64,000 nt of DNA from Leisingera sp. ANG-M1. GTDB taxonomy: Bacteria > Pseudomonadota > Alphaproteobacteria > Rhodobacterales > Rhodobacteraceae. Where the stretch lies: positions 124,878-188,877 of the forward strand of contig NZ_JWLC01000027.1 in NCBI RefSeq assembly GCF_000813745.1, read 5' to 3'. The position numbers were made by a program, and so were the translations under genes. This document shows positions 1-8,448 of the stretch, in pieces. Numbering within the stretch: position 1 is the stretch's first letter; the number at the start of each line of letters is the position of its first letter. The notes beneath the pieces were generated by a model, which ran no database searches, had not been told where the DNA came from, and saw nothing but the letters and a program-made list of their open reading frames with translations.

Positions 1-349
1 CGGCAGCCTGCAGCCGGTGAACCGCGGTGCCGGCATTCCGCCTGCTATCTTCCGCAAAACAGTGGAAACACTGAGCCTGGAGGCGTACCAAGGCTTTCTC
101 ACCCGGGTGTTCGGCTCACCGCAGGAGGCGGAACCGCTGGATGTGGAGGCCCGCCGCGGCGAGCTGCTGGCAGTGGAGCGGCGCGGGGATGCGCCTCAGA
201 TGCGGTTTGACAGGATTTGGATCAGCGCACAGGACAAGATCTTTCCGCCCGCTAATCTGGCCCGCGCCTGGGCCGGGCAGAATGTCAGCCAAATCGATGC
301 CGCTCATGCGCCGTTTGACCGGTTCAAAACCTGGGAGGCGCTGTTCTGA
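1..349 (+). CDS. bioG: Pimeloyl-ACP methyl ester esterase BioG (3' part)
   Basis: The reading frame is open from the window edge, so the gene begins upstream; an internal GTG at 17 is not the true start. The visible 115 or so residues match the C-terminal half of the DUF452/BioG alpha/beta-hydrolases, with the conserved stretch GIPPAIFRKTVETLS near the beginning. BioG frees pimeloyl-ACP from its methyl ester once chain elongation is complete, the last step before BioF in biotin synthesis. It overlaps bioC by one base (TGATG), which supports translational coupling and the assignment, since BioC adds the methyl group that BioG removes. The nucleophile region lies outside the window. Confidence 0.8.
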   Translation, partial: GSLQPVNRGAGIPPAIFRKTVETLSLEAYQGFLTRVFGSPQEAEPLDVEARRGELLAVERRGDAPQMRFDRIWISAQDKIFPPANLARAWAGQNVSQIDAAHAPFDRFKTWEALF

Positions 350-1137
350 TGCGAGATATGGCAGCGCAGCACCCGGATCAGGGCCGTATCCGCCAAAGCT
401 TCCGCCGCGGGCTGGAGAGCTATCACCGCAACGCCTCGGTGCAGGCAGAAATTGCCGCGCGGCTGGCGCAAATGCTGCAAGAGGAGGGGGCGCCCGGGCG
501 GTTCGGAGCGGCGCTGGAGTTTGGCTGCGGCACCGGCCATCTGACCCGGCAGCTGCTGCAGCGGTTTGACATTGGCAGCCTGGTTCTTAACGACCTGGTG
601 CCGGAAGCGGCGCTGGGACTGAAAGAGCTGCAGCCGGCCCCGCCGCAGGCCCGGTTCGAGTGCGGCCCGATCGAAAGCCTGGTGCTGCCGCAGGACCTGG
701 ATCTGATTGCCTCGGCCTCCACTGTGCAATGGATTCCGGATCTGCCGGCGCTGACAGCGCAGCTGGCGGCCCATTTGAAACCCGGAGGCTGGCTGGCGCT
801 CTCGGGTTTCGGCCGCCGCCAGTTCCATGAACTGGCAGCGCTGGGCTCCGGTGCTGCGGCGCCCAGTTACCTGGATGCAGCGGACTGGCCTGCAGTACTG
901 CCCGAAGGCGTGGAGATCCTTGCAGTGGAGCAGGCTCCGGCGGTGCTGGAATTCGGCAGCGCTGTCGCCCTGCTGAAACACCTGCGCCAGACCGGGGTAA
1001 ACGGCCAGGCCCGGCAGAACTGGAGCCGCCGCCGCTTGCAGGAATTCGAGGCGGCCTACCAGGCCCGCTTTGGCCGGGGCGGAAAACTGCCGCTGACCTA
1101 TGATCCGGTGCTGCTGGTTGCCCGCAAGACTGGGTGA
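349..1137 (+). CDS. bioC: Malonyl-ACP O-methyltransferase BioC
   Basis: A 262-residue class I SAM-dependent methyltransferase. The SAM-binding motif I (EFGCGTG, residues 57-63) and a later LKPGGWLALSGFG strand are clear. BioC methylates the free carboxyl of malonyl-ACP, disguising it so that the fatty acid machinery can extend it to pimeloyl-ACP methyl ester. The start ATG overlaps the TGA of the BioG-type esterase upstream, and this bioG-bioC pairing separates it from generic methyltransferases. It appears to end a biotin operon, followed by about 180 bases with no gene before the next transcription unit. Confidence 0.85.
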   Translation: MRDMAAQHPDQGRIRQSFRRGLESYHRNASVQAEIAARLAQMLQEEGAPGRFGAALEFGCGTGHLTRQLLQRFDIGSLVLNDLVPEAALGLKELQPAPPQARFECGPIESLVLPQDLDLIASASTVQWIPDLPALTAQLAAHLKPGGWLALSGFGRRQFHELAALGSGAAAPSYLDAADWPAVLPEGVEILAVEQAPAVLEFGSAVALLKHLRQTGVNGQARQNWSRRRLQEFEAAYQARFGRGGKLPLTYDPVLLVARKTG

Positions 1138-1320
1138 CAGGAATGCGCCGCTTTCTGTGCGCTATGCGCGCTTGCGGCGAGTTTTAAGTTTTTTCCTATC
1201 TGGTTGCTGTGCTGTTCCGCTGCGGCGTTAATCTTTGTCAATATCCCCCTGATATGCCGGTTCAGGGGCTGCGTCTTTGCGCGCGGCATGTGGAAAGACT
1301 GGCAGTACGGGAGTGACGCC

Positions 1321-2289
1321 ATGACATTCAAAACCATTGCGGCAGCGCTGACGGCGCTGGCGGTTTCGGGCGCGGCCGAAGCCGCGGATATGGGGGATAC
1401 CGGCACGCCGATCCGGCTTTCGCTGAACAATTGGACGGGCCAGCAGCTGTCGACCTATATCGCCGGCGGTATGCTGGAAGAGGCCGGCTACACGGTCGAA
1501 TACGTAGAAGCCGATCAGGGCGCCATGTATGAACAGATCGCCTCGGGCGATGTTCATGCGATGGTCGAAATCTGGACCACCAGCAACCCGGCTGATTACT
1601 TTTCTGTCCGTGATGACGGACGGGTCGAAGAGCTTGGCGACTTGGGGCTGGACGCACGCAACGGCGTGGTGTTCCCGCCTTATGTGGCGCAGATGTGCCC
1701 GGGCCTGCCCGATTGGACGGCGCTGCGCAACTGTGCTGGCATTTTCTCCAAGGACGGCAAAGGCAAGCGGGGCGTCTACCTGGCCTATCCGGAATCCTGG
1801 GGCTCGCCCGGGGCGGACCGGATCCGGGCGCTGGACTTGACGTTTGACGTGGTGGCAGCCGAGTCTGAAGCCGCGATGATCGAAGCGTTCCAGAAGGCCT
1901 ACAAGGAAAAGCGTCCGGTGATCTCCACCTTCTGGGCGCCGCATTGGGCGATGTCTTCTTATGCGCTGCAATTCGTGCGCCTGCCCAAACCGGAGCCTGC
2001 CTGCTACACGGATCCGTCCTGGGGGCCGAACCCCAATGCCACCGGTGACTGCGATTTCTACCGCGGCGGCGTGGTCAAGGCGAGCTGGACCGGTTTCAAA
2101 GAGCGCTGGCCGGCCGCTTATGAGATCCTCAAGAACTATGAGCTGAGTATATGGGACCAGCAGCCGTTGATCGGCCTGGTAGATGTGCGCGGCGAGACCG
2201 TGCCGGGCGCCGCCCGCGGCTGGCTGGCGGTGAACCGCGCCAAATGGATGCCGGTTGTCGAGGAAGCCACCGGCAAGGGCCGCTCCTGA
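1321..2289 (+). CDS. Glycine betaine/proline-type ABC transporter substrate-binding protein (copy 1)
   Basis: A 322-residue periplasmic binding protein of the OpuAC/ProX family (PF04069 type). The N-terminus is a signal peptide with likely cleavage after AEA (about residue 21). Tryptophan-rich segments (NNWTGQQ, FWAPHWAMSSY, WGPNPNA) fit the aromatic cage used for quaternary amines, and paired cysteines suggest disulfides. The ATG at 1321 is chosen because the signal peptide begins there; longer in-frame extensions lack one. A paralogue follows at 2681 and the ATPase and permease after that, so both probably serve the same importer. Exact substrate (glycine betaine, proline betaine, choline or a related osmolyte) cannot be read from sequence. 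Confidence 0.85.
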   Translation: MTFKTIAAALTALAVSGAAEAADMGDTGTPIRLSLNNWTGQQLSTYIAGGMLEEAGYTVEYVEADQGAMYEQIASGDVHAMVEIWTTSNPADYFSVRDDGRVEELGDLGLDARNGVVFPPYVAQMCPGLPDWTALRNCAGIFSKDGKGKRGVYLAYPESWGSPGADRIRALDLTFDVVAAESEAAMIEAFQKAYKEKRPVISTFWAPHWAMSSYALQFVRLPKPEPACYTDPSWGPNPNATGDCDFYRGGVVKASWTGFKERWPAAYEILKNYELSIWDQQPLIGLVDVRGETVPGAARGWLAVNRAKWMPVVEEATGKGRS

Positions 2290-2306
2290 TCCTTGCAGGA
2301 AATCGG

Positions 2307-2337
2307 CAGCGCCTCCGCCGCGGCGGAGGCGCTGTTT
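2307..2337 (+). terminator. Palindromic terminator after first binding protein
   Basis: A perfect inverted repeat (CAGCGCCTCCGCCG and its complement, 14 bp per arm) lies 18 bases after the stop and is followed by TTT. It probably ends or attenuates transcription from the first binding-protein gene, separating its dose from the genes downstream. Confidence 0.65.
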
Positions 2338-2680
2338 GCGCCATGGCATGGCGGCTTGAGCGCGGTGCCGGAACCGGGTTAGCTTGGGGCCAGCCAGGCG
2401 GGCGGCCTGGGCCAGGGTGATTCCGGAACTTGTCCGTTTGCACAAAAACTTGAACCGTCAATCAAAATATTTTGCCGTTTGCGCCGCATTTTCTCGACAA
2501 AGCGCCGCAAAGTGTTCCAATACTTGCATTGTCCCCGGCCACACTTGGGCCACCGGCACCAGCGGATAAGACCAAGACCGGCCGCAAGGCCAGGCAGGTG
2601 CCATGAACCGCCGGGTTCCAAAAGATGCGCCAAACCCGTCACACCGTGCGGCGCAAACGATAATGACAGGGAGTATTGAC
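2338..2680 (+). other. Intergenic region between the two binding-protein genes
   Basis: About 340 bases with no convincing gene. It includes a locally AT-richer stretch around 2440-2530 that may hold the promoter of the second binding protein. The short open frames here overlap one another on both strands and have no supporting ribosome site. Confidence 0.5.
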
Positions 2681-3646
2681 ATGAACTTCAAGGGATATGC
2701 GCTGGCGCTGGGCGCCGCCACGATGACAGTTGCCGCAGGCATCGCCTCAGCGGCCGAGCTGGGCGACACCAGCAAGCCAATCAAACTGGCGGTGAACGAA
2801 TGGACCGGCCAGCATGTGACCACCCATATCGCGGGCGAGATGCTCAAGGCCGCGGGCTATGATGTGGAATATGTCTCGGCCGGCATGATGAACCAGTTCC
2901 AGGCGATTGCCGATGGCGACATCCACGCAACGCTGGAAATCTGGTCCTCCAACGTCTCCGACGAATACGCCAAGAAGGTCGAAGAGGGCACGGTTGTCGA
3001 ACTGGGCGACCTGGAGCTGAACGCGCGCGAGGGCATCGCCTATCCGGCCCATGTGGCCGAGATCTGCCCCGGCCTGCCGGCTTGGGAAGCGCTGAAGGAT
3101 TGCGCCATGCAGTTCGCCACCGCCGAGACTCTGCCGAACGGCCGCCTGGTTGACTACCCGGCCGATTGGGGCACCCCGGGTGCCGACCGCATGACCGGGC
3201 TGGAGCTGCCCTTTAAAGCCGTGCCCGCAGGGTCCGAGGCCGCGTTGATCGTCGAGCTGCGTGCTGCGACTGAGCGCAAGACGCCGCTGCTGATCACTTT
3301 CTGGCAGCCGCATTGGGCGATGTCCGCCTATGACGTGCAGTTTGTAGACCTGCCGGCTGGTGAAGACGCCTGCTTCAATGACCCGGCCTGGGGCCCGAAC
3401 CCCAACGCGGTGAATGACTGCGACTTCTCGCCCTCGCGCATATTCAAGGCCGCTTGGTCCGGCACCGAGGAAACCTGGCCCGCCGCCTTTGAGATCCTCT
3501 CCAACTATACCCTGGCCGTGGAAGATCAGCAGCCGATGATGGGTGCGGTCGATGTGGATGGCGGCAAGGTCGAGGAAGTGGTCGCGGCTTGGATGGCCGA
3601 GAACGAGGCCAAGTGGCGCCCGGTCGTCGACGCCGCCATCAAGTGA
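2681..3646 (+). CDS. Glycine betaine/proline-type ABC transporter substrate-binding protein (copy 2)
   Basis: A 321-residue paralogue of the preceding binding protein with the same layout: signal peptide ending near ASA-AE (residue 22-24), NEWTGQHVTTHIAGEML opening, FWQPHWAMSAY and WGPNPNAVNDCDF segments, and conserved cysteines. The ATG at 2681 begins the signal peptide, with AGGGAG as ribosome site 7 bases upstream; the longer upstream frame is not needed. It sits 10 bases before the ATPase gene, so it is the binding protein most tightly linked to the transporter. The two copies differ enough to have separate substrates or affinities. Confidence 0.87.
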   Translation: MNFKGYALALGAATMTVAAGIASAAELGDTSKPIKLAVNEWTGQHVTTHIAGEMLKAAGYDVEYVSAGMMNQFQAIADGDIHATLEIWSSNVSDEYAKKVEEGTVVELGDLELNAREGIAYPAHVAEICPGLPAWEALKDCAMQFATAETLPNGRLVDYPADWGTPGADRMTGLELPFKAVPAGSEAALIVELRAATERKTPLLITFWQPHWAMSAYDVQFVDLPAGEDACFNDPAWGPNPNAVNDCDFSPSRIFKAAWSGTEETWPAAFEILSNYTLAVEDQQPMMGAVDVDGGKVEEVVAAWMAENEAKWRPVVDAAIK

Positions 3647-3656
3647 GCTGCACACA

Positions 3657-4709
3657 GTGACGGGCTCTGACACGCCTGCCATCACCTGCCGGAATGTCTG
3701 GCAGGTGTTTGGCAATAATGCAGACAGCGCTTTGAAAGAGGCGCTGTCGAACACTGATACCGCTGAAGACGCAGCAGCAGAACTGCGCGGCAAGGGTTTG
3801 ATTCCGGCCGTTCAGAACGCCTCCTTTGACGTGAAAGAGGGCGAGCTGTTCGTGATCATGGGCCTCTCGGGTTCCGGAAAATCCACCCTGATCCGCTGCA
3901 TCTCGCATCTGCTGCACGCCACTGGCGGCGAGATCCGCATCGACGGCGAGAACATCGTGGAAGCCAGCCCCAAACGGCTGATCGAACTGCGCCGCAAGAA
4001 ACTGGGCATGGTGTTCCAGCACTTCGGCCTGTTCCCGCATATGACCGTGGCTGATAACGTGGCCTACCCGCTGCGTGTGCAGGGCGTGAAAAAGAAGCAA
4101 CGGCTGGCCAAAGCGCAGGAGGTCATCGAACTCGTCGGCCTCGGCGGCCGCGAAACCAACTACCCGCGCGAGCTGTCCGGCGGTCAGCGCCAGCGCGTCG
4201 GCATCGCCCGCTCGCTGGTGGCGGACTGTTCGGTTTGGTTCCTGGATGAGCCGTTCTCGGCGCTCGACCCGCTAATCCGGCGGCAGCTGCAGGATGAGTT
4301 CCTGGAGATCCAGGCCAAGCTCAAGACCACTATTGTCTTCATCACCCATGACATCAACGAGGCACTGAAGCTCGCCGACCGCATCGCGATCATGCGCGAC
4401 GGCAAGGTGGTGCAGATCGGCACCCCGGCTGACATCGTGCTGCGCCCGGTCGATGACTATGTGCGCGAGTTCTCCAAGGACGTAGCCAAGGGCCAGCACG
4501 CCCGTGTCGCCTCGGTAATGCAGGAGGGGGAGCACCATGTCTACGGTGCCGACGATCCCGGCCTGCGGCAGGACATGACCCTGGATGCGGCCCTTGCACG
4601 CTGCATGGAGCTTTATGAACCGGTGCCCGTCCGCACGCCTGAGGGCAAACTGGTCGGTGTGGTGAACCCGGCAGACCTCGCTGCGGCCTTGCAGGTGGAG
4701 CAGGGCTGA
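3657..4709 (+). CDS. proV: Glycine betaine/proline ABC transporter ATP-binding protein
   Basis: A 350-residue ABC ATPase of the ProV/OpuAA subfamily, the cytoplasmic motor of the osmolyte importer. Walker A is GLSGSGKST (residues 69-77), followed by the signature ELSGGQRQR and Walker B VWFLDEP. The roughly 50-residue N-terminal helix-rich lead-in is normal for ProV. The C-terminus has a single incomplete CBS-like segment (LYEPVPVRTPEGKLVGVVNPADL), the part that senses ionic strength in OpuA-type systems. GTG at 3657 is preferred: it lies 10 bases after the previous stop, whereas the longer frame would run far into the binding-protein gene. Confidence 0.88.
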   Translation: MTGSDTPAITCRNVWQVFGNNADSALKEALSNTDTAEDAAAELRGKGLIPAVQNASFDVKEGELFVIMGLSGSGKSTLIRCISHLLHATGGEIRIDGENIVEASPKRLIELRRKKLGMVFQHFGLFPHMTVADNVAYPLRVQGVKKKQRLAKAQEVIELVGLGGRETNYPRELSGGQRQRVGIARSLVADCSVWFLDEPFSALDPLIRRQLQDEFLEIQAKLKTTIVFITHDINEALKLADRIAIMRDGKVVQIGTPADIVLRPVDDYVREFSKDVAKGQHARVASVMQEGEHHVYGADDPGLRQDMTLDAALARCMELYEPVPVRTPEGKLVGVVNPADLAAALQVEQG

Positions 4710-6745
4710 TGGCGGGACTTTCAAAAGGCTCCGTCGCGGCGCTGATTGCGGCGGCGGCCGGCGCCTTGTGTCTCTTGCTGGAAAGCAGCGTGCCGTGGCT
4801 GGTCAAGTTCCCAGCGGCCTGGGTGCTGCCTGCAACCGATTGGGTGGGGGCAGGGCTCGAGTGGTTCCTGGCGCTGATCAAACCAACAGCCCGCGCCTTC
4901 TCGGCACTGATGTTCTACCCGATGGAGGCCGCCAATTTTGTGCTGAGCAGCACCCCTTGGCCGCTTATCATCTGCGCCACTACGGCGCTGGCCTGGACCT
5001 TGGGCGGCGTGCGGATGGCGCTGATGGCGGTTGTAGGCCTGGGCTTCGTGCTCGCCTCCGGCTACTGGCCCGAAAGCATGAACACGCTGGCGCTGGTGGC
5101 CGTCTCGGTGCCGTTGGCGCTGATCATAGGCGGCGGTATCGGCATCCTCGCCAATGAATACCCCCGTATCCGCCAGCCGGTGCAGGCGGTGCTGGACATC
5201 ATGCAGACGGTGCCGACCTTCGCCTATCTCACCCCCTTGCTGGTGCTGTTCGGCTTTGGCCCAGTGGTGGGCCTCATCGCCTCGGCGATCTACGCCGCGC
5301 CGCCGATGGCACGCAATGTGCTGCTGGGTCTTGAACGGGTGGAGCCCGAAATCAAGGAAGCTGCCATCATGGCCGGCGGCACCCGCCTGCAGCAGCTGTT
5401 CCAGTGCGAGATCCCGTCGGCCGGGCAGCAGATCATGGTGGGCGTCAACCAATGCCTGATGGCCGCACTGTCGATGGTGATCATCGCGGCGGTGATCGGC
5501 GGCTTCGACGACATCGGCTGGGAAGTCCTGCTGACCATGCGTAAAGCGCAATTCGGGCAAAGCCTGCTGGCGGGGTCGGTGATCGTGATCTTTGCGATCC
5601 TGATCGACCGGATGAGCGGCACCCTGACCCAGGACCGGCGCGACAAGCATGACCCGCGCGTCGCCTGGGGTATCCTGGCGCTCGGCGCGGCCGTCAGCGC
5701 AGCCTTCTGGAGCCAGGTCCAGCAGCCCGGCACCTATGCGCTATTCAACCCGGTGGCAGACAGCGTGGACGCAGGCCTGTCCGCCTTTACCAGTGCCAAT
5801 GCCGAGGTGCTGACCGCGCTTAAGAACAACGTCTTGTTCTACGTGCTGCTGCCGGTCCGTATCGGGCTGGATCAGGCGGTTCTGCCCTTCACCTGGGGCT
5901 TTGCCTGGACCCCGGCGATGAGCCTGTGGCTGTTTGCGGCAGGCGCTGCCGCCGGCGCCGTCTGCGCGATCCGCGGCCGGCTGGCGCTGGGTGTGATGCT
6001 GCTGATCGCGGCTGGTATTCTGGAAACCGGCGTTTCGCAGCTGCCTTGGCCTTTTGTACTGGTTGGTGCCGGGGCCTTGGCGTGGGTCGCAGGCGGCCGC
6101 AATCTGGCAATCCTCACTGTAGTCCTGCTGAGCACCATTCTGCTGTCGGGCCTGTGGGAGCGGGCACTCCTGTCGCTCTACCTTTCAGGTGCAGCAGTCT
6201 TTGCCTGCGCAGTGATGGGCGGCGCTGTCGGCCTTGCCTCGGCAGTCTCGCCCGGCATCTGGCGCGTGGTGCGCCCGATCTGCGACATGCTGCAGACCAT
6301 CCCGCTGTTTGTCTTCCTGATCCCGGTGCTGATGGTGTTTCAGATCGGCGAGTTCTCGGCCTTCCTGGCGATCATCGCCTATGCGATTGTGCCGATGATC
6401 CGCTACACCCGCCACGGCCTGGTCTCGACCCCGGACGAGATGATCGAGGCCGCCACCGCCTCGGGTGCCACCAAGTGGCAGATGCTCAAAGACATCCGCG
6501 CGCCTTATGCGGCGCCATCGATCCTCTTGGGGCTCAACCAGACCATCCTCTATGCCTTTGCCATGCTGGTGATCGCGGCGCTGATCGGCACCACCGGCCT
6601 GGGCCAGTCGATCTACCTGGCGCTGGGGCAGGCGGATGTGGGGCTGGGCATTTCGGCGGGCGCGGCGATGGCGATCCTTGCCCTGATCGCCGACCGCATG
6701 GTGCAGGGCTTTGCCGAGGAGCGGCGCAAGGCGCTAGGGCTTTAG
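4709..6745 (+). CDS. Fused double permease of the glycine betaine/proline ABC importer
   Basis: A 678-residue membrane protein made of two complete ProW-type permease units in one chain. Unit 1 (about residues 60-310) has the coupling-loop sequence EAAIMAGGTRLQQLFQCEIPSA; unit 2 (about 480-678) has EAATASGATKWQMLKDIRAPYA. Each resembles the EAA motif that docks onto the ATPase. Most ProW proteins are about 280-350 residues and work as homodimers, so this fusion supplies both halves of the pore. The start overlaps the last bases of the ATPase gene (TGATG) and a terminator follows directly, closing the operon. Confidence 0.87.
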   Translation: MAGLSKGSVAALIAAAAGALCLLLESSVPWLVKFPAAWVLPATDWVGAGLEWFLALIKPTARAFSALMFYPMEAANFVLSSTPWPLIICATTALAWTLGGVRMALMAVVGLGFVLASGYWPESMNTLALVAVSVPLALIIGGGIGILANEYPRIRQPVQAVLDIMQTVPTFAYLTPLLVLFGFGPVVGLIASAIYAAPPMARNVLLGLERVEPEIKEAAIMAGGTRLQQLFQCEIPSAGQQIMVGVNQCLMAALSMVIIAAVIGGFDDIGWEVLLTMRKAQFGQSLLAGSVIVIFAILIDRMSGTLTQDRRDKHDPRVAWGILALGAAVSAAFWSQVQQPGTYALFNPVADSVDAGLSAFTSANAEVLTALKNNVLFYVLLPVRIGLDQAVLPFTWGFAWTPAMSLWLFAAGAAAGAVCAIRGRLALGVMLLIAAGILETGVSQLPWPFVLVGAGALAWVAGGRNLAILTVVLLSTILLSGLWERALLSLYLSGAAVFACAVMGGAVGLASAVSPGIWRVVRPICDMLQTIPLFVFLIPVLMVFQIGEFSAFLAIIAYAIVPMIRYTRHGLVSTPDEMIEAATASGATKWQMLKDIRAPYAAPSILLGLNQTILYAFAMLVIAALIGTTGLGQSIYLALGQADVGLGISAGAAMAILALIADRMVQGFAEERRKALGL

Positions 6746-6761
6746 GCGCCTCCGAAACCAC

Positions 6762-6791
6762 AAAAAGGGCGCCCCAGCGGCGCCCTTTTTT
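6762..6791 (+). terminator. Intrinsic terminator of the betaine transporter operon
   Basis: GGGCGCC and GGCGCCC flank a five-base loop and are followed by six T residues; the stem is also preceded by an A run. It lies about 20 bases beyond the permease stop. Confidence 0.85.
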
Positions 6792-6867
6792 AATCTGGGG
6801 CAACGTTCTAAACTGCCCGCCCGCATATAGCTGCAACCAAGACTGATCTACGACTGGAGAGACGCCC

Positions 6868-7530
6868 ATGGGCTGGCTTGAATTCACCGCAGCACTGGGA
6901 TTGTTCCTGGCCAGCCACGCCATCCCTGTGCGCCCGCCGGTGCGGCCCTGGCTGGTCGCCCGCCTGGGGCTGCGCGGCTACATCATTGCCTACAGCCTGT
7001 TGTCGCTGCTGATCCTGGCATGGCTGATCGTTGCGGCGGAGCGGGCGCCTTTCATTGGCATACTGCCCTATTGGGAGATCCTCCGCTGGGCGCCGCTGCT
7101 GCTGATGCCTTTGGCCTGCCTGCTGGCAGTCGCGGGCATGATGCGGCAAAACCCCCTCAGCTTCGGCGGCCTGGGCCTGCGCGCCTTTGACCCCGCTGAT
7201 CCCGGCATCCTGGCCGTCAGCCGCCACCCGCTGCTGGCCGCCATGGCGCTCTGGGCCGGGGCGCATCTCTTGGCCAATGGCGATCTGGCCCATGTGATCC
7301 TGTTCGGCTTGTTTGCGGGATTTGCGGTGATGGGCATGAAGATCATCGACACCCGCAAGCAGCGCCAGCTGGGGCGGGCGGAATGGACCCGGCTCAGCCG
7401 CAGCACCGCACGGCTGAACCTGGCCCGACTGCGCCCCTCAGCCAGCGAGGCGTCCTTGGCGGCGGCTGTGTTCCTGGCGCTGCTGGTCCTGCACGCGCCC
7501 ATCATCGGCTATCACCCGCTTCCGTGGTAG
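6868..7530 (+). CDS. NnrU family membrane protein
   Basis: A 220-residue integral membrane protein with about six hydrophobic helices, matching the NnrU family. Family landmarks are the SRHPLLAAMALWAGAHLLANGD segment (HP and W residues) and the opening TAALGLFLASHAIPVRPPVRP. NnrU was named from nitrite/nitric-oxide reduction clusters, and the carotenoid isomerase Z-ISO belongs to the same fold. No denitrification or carotenoid genes are near, so the role here is open. GGAGAG lies 7 bases before the ATG; an identical leader (CTGGAGAGAC) precedes the next gene. Confidence 0.8.
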   Translation: MGWLEFTAALGLFLASHAIPVRPPVRPWLVARLGLRGYIIAYSLLSLLILAWLIVAAERAPFIGILPYWEILRWAPLLLMPLACLLAVAGMMRQNPLSFGGLGLRAFDPADPGILAVSRHPLLAAMALWAGAHLLANGDLAHVILFGLFAGFAVMGMKIIDTRKQRQLGRAEWTRLSRSTARLNLARLRPSASEASLAAAVFLALLVLHAPIIGYHPLPW

Positions 7531-7592
7531 GGGTTGACCCCGGCCGCCGCATGACCACCTATGAACCGACACGAAACTGGAGAGACAAACCG

Positions 7593-8111
7593 ATGCACCT
7601 GGCCTATGTGATGACCGAAGAACGCGGCGCCACCGACCGTCTGCTGAGCGCGCTGGCCGAGAAACTGCAGGCCAAGGGCATCCGCCTGGCGGGCATCGTG
7701 CAGACCAATGTGGAATGCTACGACAAGGAGCTTTGCGATATGGATGTGCGGGTGCTGCCTGCAGGCGAAACCATCCGAATCTCGCAGTCCCTGGGCGCCG
7801 GCGCCCGCGGCTGCCGCCTGAACCCCGAGGCGCTGGAGCAGGCTGTTGGACAGGTCTCGGCAGCGCTGCAATCGGATGAGATTCCGCAGCTTCTGATCGT
7901 CAATAAATTCGGCAAGCACGAGGCCGACGGTCGCGGCATGCGGCCCGTCATCGGCGAGGCGCTGGCGCAGGGCATCCCGGTGATTTCCGGCGTTAACAAA
8001 ATGAACGTGGAGCCGTTCCAGGCATTCGCCGACGGCATGGCCGTGGCCGCAGGGCCCGATTTGGATGCGCTGGTTGAATGGGCGGAACAAGCCGTGGCTG
8101 AGACCGCCTGA
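7593..8111 (+). CDS. DUF2478 domain protein
   Basis: A 172-residue soluble protein of the DUF2478 family. It opens with a short beta-strand and ends with LIVNKFGKHEADGRGMRPVIGEALAQGIPVISGVN, typical of this family and suggestive of an NTPase-like fold, although no full P-loop is visible. Relatives often sit with molybdate transport or metal cofactor genes, but none are next to it here. The ATG at 7593 is chosen because GGAGAG is 8 bases upstream; the longer frame overlaps the NnrU gene. It ends in a clear terminator, so it may be co-transcribed with NnrU. Biochemical function is unknown. Confidence 0.7.
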   Translation: MHLAYVMTEERGATDRLLSALAEKLQAKGIRLAGIVQTNVECYDKELCDMDVRVLPAGETIRISQSLGAGARGCRLNPEALEQAVGQVSAALQSDEIPQLLIVNKFGKHEADGRGMRPVIGEALAQGIPVISGVNKMNVEPFQAFADGMAVAAGPDLDALVEWAEQAVAETA

Positions 8112-8143
8112 TCTGCGGATTGTTATTTTAATTCAAGTGAAAG

Positions 8144-8169
8144 GCCCGCGAAGTTCACGCGGGCTTTTT
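8144..8169 (+). terminator. Intrinsic terminator after the DUF2478 gene
   Basis: GCCCGCG and CGCGGGC pair around a seven-base loop and are followed by five T residues. Confidence 0.85.
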
Positions 8170-8244
8170 GCTGTGCCGGGCAGCGCGCGGCCTGTTCAGC
8201 CTTGCTGCTGAACCACCATCGTCTATCGTGAAAAAGAGAGAAGA

Positions 8245-8328
8245 TGGTGGGCGACCCTGGAATCGAACCAGGCGTGCGTCTCCGCGAGGGAGTTACAGTC
8301 CCCTGCCACACCTTGCGGCCTGTCGCCC
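8245..8328 (-). tRNA. tRNA-Tyr (GTA), CCA encoded
   Basis: On the minus strand the 7-bp acceptor GGGCGAC pairs with GTCGCCC, followed by discriminator A and an encoded CCA. The anticodon loop reads CTGTAAC (anticodon GTA) on a GGGGA/TCCCT stem. The long variable arm (around CGCGGAGACG) is the class II form expected for bacterial tRNA-Tyr, and the T-arm carries GGTTCGATTCC. It is transcribed against its neighbours. Confidence 0.95.
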
Positions 8329-8448
8329 ACTGTCAGTTGCGTGTTGCACCTGACGTGGGGGCGTGATTACTAGCAGGCCAAACGGGCGTCAACAGGAAAA
8401 TCGCAAGTTTTTCAGACAGTCCGCAAATTCTTTCTGCCGGAGAGCAAA

